Origin: Spirogloea muscicola
Taxonomy: Eukaryota; Streptophyta; Zygnematophyceae; Spirogloeales; Spirogloeaceae
Length of the DNA stretch: 52,014 bases
NCBI GenBank assembly: GCA_009602725.1
Contig: WELB01000004.1
Coordinates: 320,667-372,680 of the forward strand
Direction: 5' to 3'
The notes below the pieces were generated by a model. It had not been told where the DNA came from, ran no database searches, and was given only the letters and a program-made list of their open reading frames with translations. A program made the position numbers and the translations under genes. Below are positions 42,690 to 52,014 of the stretch, one piece after another (position 1 is the first letter of the stretch; every line of letters begins with the position of its first letter).

Positions 42690-45344
42690 ATGGCCAGACT
42701 GGACGGCAATGCAATGCTGGCGAGGGCGCTCGCCCGGCTCGGCCTGCACTACATGTTTGGGGTTGTTGGGATACCGGTCACCTCTCTGGCCACGGCCTGC
42801 CAGGTGGCTGGTATACGATTCATAGCGTTCAGAAATGAGCAGTCTGCAAGCTACGCTGCGGGAGCAGCAGGGTATCTGACGGGGCGTCCTGGCCTCCTGC
42901 TGACTGTGTCCGGCCCGGGTGCCGTGCACGGCTTGGCGGGCCTGAGCAACGCTATGATCAATGCGTGGCCGATGGTCATGGTGTCTGGGTCATCGGTCCA
43001 GGCCGATGTGGGCCGCGGCGATTTTCAGGAGCTCGACCAAGTTGCTGCTGTGGCTCCCTTTGTTAAAGCTGCAGGTGAGCGCCAATTAGTCGCTTTTCTT
43101 GTGTTCTGTGATTGTGCATGCATACTATTCATGCAAGCGCTCAGAGCAAGTGGAAATGTGTCCTCCTACACAAGAGAGACCTGTCACTTCACAGCAGCAA
43201 ATGAGATTGCTCTGATGTCTAATGGTCAAGGTTGATTATTGGCAGACCTCATGAATAAAGGCATGAGTACTGTGTCTTATTGAAGTACCATCTGTATTAG
43301 TGTGTAAGACCGTTAGCCTGAGCAGCATGGACAAGTGAGGGGTTGGCTAGCCATTGGAGCTGGTTCACACTTGCGCTGCCCGTCAAGTGACCATCCTCAA
43401 TCCCTTGTATTCTCTTGCAGGTAAGGTCACCAATATCAAGTTGATTCCTCAGCTTGCTGCAGAGGCTGTCAAGGCAGCGCTGCAGGGCAGGCCGGGCGGG
43501 GCGTACATTGACATTCCGGCAGATGTATTTCATGAATCTCTTAGTGAAGCCGAGGCCGAAGATCTACTTGCCCCTCTTGAGCCAGTACTGGCTCCCTGGG
43601 AAGCCAAAGACCCACCGCCTGGGCTCCAAGCAGACAGCCGCATGCTGTCAAAGGCGGTTGACCTGCTGTGCTCAGCCAAGAAGCCGCTTCTTGTCTTTGG
43701 CAAGGGAGCTGCCTATGCCAGAGCAGAGAAGGCTGTTGCGCAATTCGTTGACTCAACTGGCCTGCCCTTTCTGGCCACACCGATGGGCAAGGGTCTGCTC
43801 CCTGACAGTCATCCGGCATCCGCAGCAGCCGCACGGTCGTTGGCTCTCAGCGAGGCAGATGTCGTCCTGGTTGTGGGAGCCAGGCTCAATTGGATGCTGC
43901 ATTTTGGCGAACCACCAAGGTACTCAGCTAGCATCTTCTACTAAGCTGGTCTGGCAAGGAAGGTGATGATGGCAGCAATCCAAGAGGAAGCTTGCGCTGA
44001 CTTGCTTTCGTTTTGCCAGGTGGTCAGCTGATGCCAAGTTCATCCTCATCGACATTGACGGAAAGGAGCTGGAGCTGCGGGATCCGGCGGTGCCTGTGTT
44101 GGGGGACGCCAGAGTAGTCATGGAGCAGCTGACGCAGCTTGTGAAAGATCAAGTGCACTGTCAAGATTGGCTGCAGGCCATTCAGGTCAGTTAGTTGCTT
44201 AGATGCTCAGCTTATATATACAGTTATCACTCACTTGTACTTGAGGGAGAGGTAATTATATGCTGGTGTCCCCCTGCAGCACAAGGCCAGAGGAAATGTG
44301 GAGAAAATGTCCGCAATGCTGGCCAAGGATACATCCCCGCTCAACTTCCACTGCTCCCTGAGAATAATCCGGGATGCAATGTCAGCGCTCGGACACCCAG
44401 CACCGATCCTCGTGTCAGAAGGGGCCAACACGATGGACATTGGCAGAGTGATCCTTGAACAGAAGGAGCCTCGCACGCGGCTGGATGCCGGCACGTGGGG
44501 CACCATGGGAGTTGGGCTGGGCTATGCCATTGCCGCGGCTGTGGTCGAGCCGGAGAGGTTGGTAGTTGCCGTGGAGGGCGACTCTGCATTTGGCTTCAGC
44601 GGCATGGAGGTAGAGGTGAGAGGTCTTGGATTGTCATGTCAAGGCCCGTTTGCTATAGTGTGGCCTTCTGGGCCCGAGATTCATGTCAGCTTTACTATGG
44701 ATGCCTCCGCTTGCAGCTCAGCAGCTTCCTGCTGTGGTCATATTCAGCTAACATCCTGTCACTGAAGCTGCAGCGTTGTGATCAATTGCTCCTGCTGGTG
44801 GCAGACAATGGTTAGGTACAAGCTACCCATTGTGATCATTGTCATGAACAATGGTGGTGTATATGGTGGCGAGCGGCGAGCTCCAGTATCCTTACCAGAG
44901 GCCATCGCGTCAGACCCGGCGCCCACTGCTTTTGTGCCAGATGCCAAGTACGACCTCCTTATGGAGGCCTTTGGTGGCAAAGGCTACTACGTCACCACCT
45001 CGCAAGTAAGTGTAGCAGTCGCAACCAGGGTCTTGGACCCAGCAACTTTGCTGCATTCTTGAAGTGTCAGTTGACCATTGCATACAGGATGGTAGCCCCA
45101 GGGTATTCTCCCTCAATCCAAGTTCAGCATAATCTAGGGTCCCACTGTCGCCGGAACCCCTATGTCAAGGCTGCTCTTGTTGCGTGAACTGTATATATTG
45201 TCAAGATCATGTTGCTGCCGGTTGCTGCAGGAATTGGAGGCTGCCGTCGCTGAGGCATTTGGCACCAAGAAACCCGCTTTGATCAATGTCATCATTGATC
45301 CCATGGCTGGGTCCGAGAGTGCCACTATGGGGCACCGCAACTAG
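42690..45344 (+). CDS. OXC: ThDP-dependent oxalyl-CoA decarboxylase / 2-hydroxyacyl-CoA lyase
   Basis: ThDP enzyme expected to convert oxalyl-CoA to formyl-CoA + CO2, as the plant homologue does; 2-hydroxyacyl-CoA lyase activity is the family alternative. Exons in phase: 42690-43074, 43421-43919, 44020-44185, 44280-44615, 44805-45005, 45231-45344, giving 566 residues. N-terminal ThDP-PYR domain: YMFGVVGIPVTSLA, FRNEQSASYAAGAAGYLTG with the cofactor-activating Glu, and SGPGAVHGLAGLSNA. Central domain: GRPGGAYIDIPADV and ILIDIDGKELELRDP. C-terminal ThDP-PP domain: GTMGVGLGYAIAAA, then the ThDP/Mg motif EGDSAFGFSGMEVE, with the Asn pair in IVMNNGGVYGG. The C-terminus GSESATMGHRN has no peroxisomal SKL-type signal. 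The start ATG is only 63 bp from the possible stop of the synthetase gene, and the GC before it (42688-42689) restores phase for a fusion. Acetolactate synthase was considered and rejected on the blocks above. Confidence 0.9.
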
Positions 45345-45459
45345 CTGAAGCGCAGCAATGGAGGTGCACCTGCCTACTCCTGCAATCACCGGAGCCATTG
45401 CCTGATCCTTCTTACCTGTCCAGCTCTTGTCAGTGTCCCACCATGTGCATATGTTCAGG

Positions 45460-47499
45460 TCACAAGATATGGGTTCTAGCAAAACTCCATAGTCGCCAGC
45501 CTGTCAGCATAAGGAGATAGTCACAATACTGCTGCAGATCGGAGGACTGTTGCCCATGATTGAGAAAGTCCATCCCCAAGTTGCATCGGTCTACCTTTTT
45601 GTGAGTCTGTTGTAGTGAGAATGGGGTGTTCAACCACTGCAAAACAGCATCAAGAGTATACTGGGTAGGTGCAACACAAGTTTCTCTTAATGTACTTGTG
45701 ATATTACCCACTGGTTGCATATGAGGCACTTCAAGAAACTTGTTTTCATCATCAAAACCATAGCTGTGGCAGCCGCAAGCATTTGGTCATAGGCAATTGA
45801 AACAATGTGCACTGGCTTGCAATGCTTGCAAACGTGTTGTAAAGCCTAGCTTTTTCAACCCTGATGGCATGAATGCTGATGGAGAGGAGCATGGTATCAT
45901 CTGATCACAGATGACTTGCCATACCCTGCATGTACACCAGTCACTGTCAAGTGATGGAACCTTGTGTCTGCAGACTGCAGGCAAGAGTACATCGTTTAGG
46001 CTGTGGCTGCATTTGCAGGCTTTTGCTGCATGCTCAATATAAGATTGCTCCACAAGCTTGGCCAGGCCAAGCTTCTCAGAGCTGGAGTACATTGACGGAG
46101 AGTGCAACTCTGGCTCACCGCACTGGTGGCCCACTGGTATAGGTGTTGGTAATCCACCAAGTCATAAGGGTGTGATGCCCCAGGCCAGCAAGTTAACACC
46201 TTGTTGATGTCATTAGCTCAACACTGCAAGCACCTGGCACTGCATTGACATACGAGTTACCTGGCCATAGCTTGAAGAGCCTTCACTTGCTTATTAAACT
46301 CCACCTGGCAGGGACTGTGTATGAGATTTGCTCACCAGGACGTCACAAGCAAGAGTTAACAGACCTTTCAGCTTTGCTTATAGATAAGGGGGAGTTGAAG
46401 GAACGCAAGAAAGGCAGAAGCTGATGATGTGGGAGCTTACAAGCTCTCACTGGATGCCAACCGGCAGCAGCGTCTCACATAGTGACGGGCAGACAATGAC
46501 CTTCGACTGGGCTGCTTCTACAAAGAGCTCCCTCCTGCAGGGCAACCAAGACTCCATGTCTGTTACAGTACCACTTCAAATTGCTCTTAGCAGGATCTTT
46601 CATTTCTGAATACACATGTGCAGATTAACGCGCAAAAAAGCTGCCAGACTGAGAGAGAAATTACTTACCAGGGCGGGTGTATCCGAATCTCCTGCTGAGG
46701 CTCAATGTCGCCGTCCAGGCTCCCCTTCAGGCTGAAGATGACGTATACCTTGACATCTGAATGCCCGTCAGGAGTTGGTGGCGGAGGCAACAACCACCCC
46801 TGCATACGCACCACAAAAGGAGGTGAATGCATTGCAGGTGCCCCTCCCCTGCCAACCTTGGCACATCTCGCACGAAGTATTGCGGGTGCGCTTCACAAGG
46901 GCACGACCACTGTAGTGCAATTTGTAACCAGCACACCTCAGGTGATCGCAGGACCTGGCAGTTGCACTTGGCAATGTGGGCCTCGAGGCTCTTCTCCAAG
47001 ACGCGGACGTCCACAACTTTGGAGAGGTCTGCCAGCAGAGGGTCGAATGCGAGGACGCAGTAAACACGGCAGACCAGAGGGTCTCTCAATGGTCCGGCAA
47101 TATCAAAGTGGCAGCTGAGCGCAGCTAAGTGCAACTCATGGACAGAAGCCATGGCCGTGTACCCCTGCAGCTTGCCATGTGACAGGCCGTTCTGCTGAGG
47201 AATGTGGGGAACCACCTGGAGGAGGGCGGCCCTCCTGGAGCCGCTTGGCAAACGCCAGGCGCAGGTGCCGCTCCCGCTGCGCAGCGCGCTGCAGCGCCGC
47301 CGAGTAGCTCGCCCTGCGGAAGGCGCGCTGCGTCGCCCCATCAGCGGCTGTGCTTAGGACTGAGGCCGGCAATGGCGGCGAGCGGGAGCTCGCTTGGCAG
47401 GCGTACGCTGGAGCCAGCTCCGTGGTGGCGGCGCGGCCGGCGGCGGCCGGGCCGCTGGCCAGGGCCTCGGCGAAGGCCTCGCGCAGGCTCTGGACCATG
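45460..47499 (-). CDS. Unrecognised multi-exon protein
   Basis: The start at 47499 sits in a good context (GCGCCATGG) and gives MVQSLREAFAEALASG, an Ala-rich helical N-terminus with RRASYSAALQRAAQRERHLR. Then, in another frame, ~47160-46950 encodes ASVHELHLAALSCHFDIAG and LVCRVYCVLAFDPLLADLSK, followed by VVDVRVLEKSLEAHIAKCNC. Likely later exons: GYKLHYSGRALVKRTRN (~46915-46860), DVKVYVIFSLKGSLDGDIEP (~46760-46700), ELFVEAAQSKVIVCPSLCET (~46540-46460), VEFNKQVKALQAMA (~46310-46265), HPYDLVDYQHLYQ (~46180-46135), SSEKLGLAKLVEQSYIEHAA (~46090-46030), and LDAVLQWLNTPFSLQQTHKK (~45650-45590) to a stop at 45460. I could not assign a family. The first junction implies a very short intron or a frameshift near 47210. 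It converges on the OXC gene, 115 bp from stop to stop. Confidence 0.5.
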
Positions 47500-47632
47500 G
47501 CGCTGCCGCCGCCGCCGCCATCGTCACCGCCACTCCGTGCCGGCGTCCGAGGGCTGGTCCCGGCGTCTTGGCCGGCCTGCGGGAGCGCTTGCCGCGGCCG
47601 TGAGGCCGTGGATGACGACGGCGGCGGCGGCG

Positions 47633-47633
47633 N
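47633..47633. other. Unresolved base/gap (n) upstream of the unrecognised gene
   Basis: A single n in a GGC-repeat 134 bp upstream of the start at 47499, close to a (GCC)n run (47688-47720). Confidence 0.6.
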
Positions 47634-47689
47634 GGCCTGAAGCTGAACCTCAGCTTCCGCTTCCCGCCGCTGCCGCCGCCGCCGACCAT

Positions 47690-47722
<33 letters not shown>

Positions 47723-47994
47723 GATCAGCGGAGCGCCCGGCCGCCTGGCTGCAGGCTGTTGCTCCTCGAGACTTGCATGGCAGTCATTTAACTGCGTAGA
47801 TTAAAGTATCCTCAAATAAGGAAGATGCGGCTACTGGTTTTAAACGAGCGGCTGTAAAAGCCAGTCAGGTGCATACGGAGGGTGTACATGACTATATTAG
47901 CGGAGCCACACGCTAGGCAGACAGGGCGCTCTTGGTACCCCCGTGTCACCAATAGAATGAGAATGCGGCTGTAAAGGACAGCCAGGTGCACACA

Positions 47995-48066
47995 GATGAT
48001 GTTCATGACTATATAGGACAAGGGGGCGATGGCCGTGAAAGCCAGCCCAATCAAGTGTGGACAAGG
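47995..48066 (-). repeat. GGCTGG..CAGCC dispersed repeat, copy H (inverted)
   Basis: On the minus strand it reads GACCTTGTCCACACTTGATT, GGGCTGGCTTTCACGGCC and ATCGCCCCCTTGTCC. The 5' block CCTTGTCCA matches copy G at 48531; the CAGCCC half is altered to CGGCC. Confidence 0.6.
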
Positions 48067-48530
48067 TCACCAAAGTGGCCGGAAAGGTGCTAAAGCACAC
48101 ACTGCTACGCAAATGGCTACTTCAAGTGGGTGCATGATAGCCGTAGTCAATACCTGCATAGTAGTCCCCTGCAAAGAAAGGCGCTTCCAGGAGAGGGCGG
48201 TGGCTGGGAGAGGCCAGCGCAGAAAGAAGAATGAGCGAAGTTCGAAGGTCTGCCGGGTCGTCCTGGCCCTTCCGGACCTTGATTGTCCGTGCATTCTTGG
48301 TGCTGGCCTTTCTTTCTTTTCACAGCCTTCCCCCCTTTTAAGAAAGACTTGTGGCTTTGGAAGGGATGATTCTCTGGGCAGGCCTCACGCTTTCTAAGTC
48401 TTTTGCACCTTGTTCACTCTCTTGTGGCTGGCTTGTTACATCCCTCGACTCCTGTGTTACTAAGCTCCCCTCCGCTGTAGTCTTGTGCTTAGCTTTGTGG
48501 TTTAGGCGCCTTTTGGCTTTCGGATCTTTG

Positions 48531-48600
48531 GACCTTGTCCATTCTTTTTGGGCTGGCCTTTCCCAGCCCCTACCATCTATGGGAGAGCCCTTCCTTCTGT
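48531..48600 (+). repeat. GGCTGG..CAGCC dispersed repeat, copy G
   Basis: GGACCTTGTCCATTC, TTTTTGGGCTGGCC, TTTCCCAGCCCCTACCATCT and ATGGGAGAGCCC. It is nearly the consensus I would write for the family. Confidence 0.7.
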
Positions 48601-49545
48601 GGTGGAGCTGCTCCTTGTATTCACAGCCATCCGCGACTTTGGAAGAGCTATTTATTGAGCATCTTCTTGACACCTCCCCTGGGAGGCTCCACACATCCCC
48701 CTCCCTCCCTCATTTTCTCCCGTCTCTGATCAGTGGCGCCGGGAACAGTGTGCAGCACCTCCTGGAGGCTCGGTGCCTTTGTGCCTCGTGTCCTGCTACC
48801 GCATGTGTCTGTTCAAGTCCCTCCAGACGTCCCAAGCGCTTGCTTTACACCGCCAAACCAGTCGCGCCCTTGCAGCAGCCTCTGGCTTGCGCAGCGGGGT
48901 TTGCTCTACCTCCCCTTGGCTCATCTGACTTCCTATTGCTGACACAGGGTACTACGAGCGCACTGCTGTGGCTTCGTAAATATATTGAACACCCTCTGTA
49001 TGCACCTGGCTGGCTGTCACAGCCGCTCTTGTACTATCAGCAGTCGGACTCCGTCTCCTATCCCTTCCTTCCTCCCCTCCCTCTCTCTCCACTTCCCCCC
49101 TCTCTCTCTCTCCTCCTCTCTACCCCCGTTTCTCACTAACGTCTGCACTAGGAGGCACAGATGTGAGCAGACCTTGGCCATGGCCACCCGCAGTAGCACT
49201 ACCCTGGGCCCACGGATGACACTCGCAATATGTAGAGCCTCTCTGCCCTCCATGACTTTGCAGGGCTACAGTGCACACTGCCACAAAAAGCCAGCACTTG
49301 CGTGGCCCTCAACTCTTTTGACAAGGTGGGGCAATTACTCTGAGGTGTAGCAGACTCAAGATTGCCTGTGGTTCACCTCTGGCTCCTATGCTCCAATGAT
49401 GGATCAGAGTGTGAGCTCAAGAAGACTCAAGAATAGCTCATCAGGTCCCCTGACAACAATAATCCGAGTCTTTGATACTGATGATAGACTAATATCATGT
49501 GCGTCACAAGATGCAAAGCCCCTGCTGAGCTCCTTGATGACGTGC

Positions 49546-52014
<2,469 letters not shown>

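Larger units (their letters stand above)
47800..49140. other. Repeat-rich gene-free region
   Basis: Contains an inverted and a direct copy of the GGCTGG..CAGCC family plus a third motif, GGCTGTAAA.GCCAG.CAGGTGCA, at ~47849-47875 and ~47968-47990. The same motif recurs inverted at ~48999-49026 (TGCACCTGGCTGGCTGTCACAGCC). A CT-rich stretch (49060-49130) lies near the 3' end of the last gene. Long open frames crossing it have no domain. Confidence 0.55.

Noticed and set aside
42690-45344. Acetolactate synthase or pyruvate decarboxylase as identity of the ThDP enzyme
   Set aside because: The FRNEQSASYAA, NNGGVYGG and C-terminal ESATMGHRN blocks fit the oxalyl-CoA decarboxylase/2-hydroxyacyl-CoA lyase group better.
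48351-49139. 262-residue plus-strand open frame
   Set aside because: It runs through the dispersed repeat and a CT-rich tract, has low-complexity Ser/Pro/Leu composition and no domain.

Overview
This is a nuclear contig from a eukaryote, most likely a green alga (Chlorophyta; a trebouxiophyte/Chlorella-type alga is an inference). The evidence is: genes broken by many short introns with GT/GC..AG junctions and long GC-rich first exons; CGG/GCC (poly-Ala/Gly) runs at gene 5' ends; and plant/algal families such as an NCL-type Ca2+ exchanger with EF-hands, an AAE3-type oxalyl-CoA synthetase, a CAAD-domain plastid protein and helicase-associated (HA) repeats. No bacterial operon, rRNA, tRNA or CRISPR array was seen. 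Both ends are ~122 bp of pure A, probably padding. Five single n characters, all in GC-rich DNA near gene starts, look like unresolved gaps.

Layout. 335-6813 (+): a seven-exon nonribosomal peptide synthetase with a degenerate condensation lobe, adenylation, carrier and terminal condensation domains. 7604-11375 (-): a nuclear PHD-finger protein with C-terminal HA repeats. 12186-15940 (-): an NCL-like Na+/Ca2+ exchanger with two EF-hands. 16.3-18.2 kb: gene-free repeats. 18557-21805 (+): Sec12/PREB, the ER exchange factor for Sar1. 22448-~26060 (-): CCDC93, a Commander/CCC endosomal subunit. 27101-30801 (-): a protein with ten ankyrin repeats, one per exon. 31045-38162 (+): an unduplicated MadBub spindle-checkpoint kinase carrying KEN boxes, CDI motif and a kinase domain. 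38.2-40.3 kb: repeats. 40343-45344 (+): oxalyl-CoA synthetase followed at once by a ThDP-dependent oxalyl-CoA decarboxylase/2-hydroxyacyl-CoA lyase, readable either as one in-frame fusion or as a dicistronic pair. 45460-47499 (-): an unrecognised multi-exon gene. 47.8-49.1 kb: repeats. 49546-51892 (-): a CAAD-domain coiled-coil protein cut off by the contig end.

Most genes are unrelated housekeeping genes, as expected in a eukaryotic chromosome. The exception is the oxalate pair, whose products would catalyse consecutive steps (oxalate to oxalyl-CoA to formyl-CoA + CO2). The intergenic spaces carry modular dispersed repeats with GGCTGG..CAGCC hairpin cores, and one ~100 bp module lies 185-280 bp upstream of the starts of two unrelated genes. 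The items most worth a second look are the algal NRPS, the oxalate fusion/dicistron, the MadBub gene, the PHD-HA architecture and the repeat families. Splice models were built by eye from frame and phase; where exons are listed, the phases close, but no transcript data were available.
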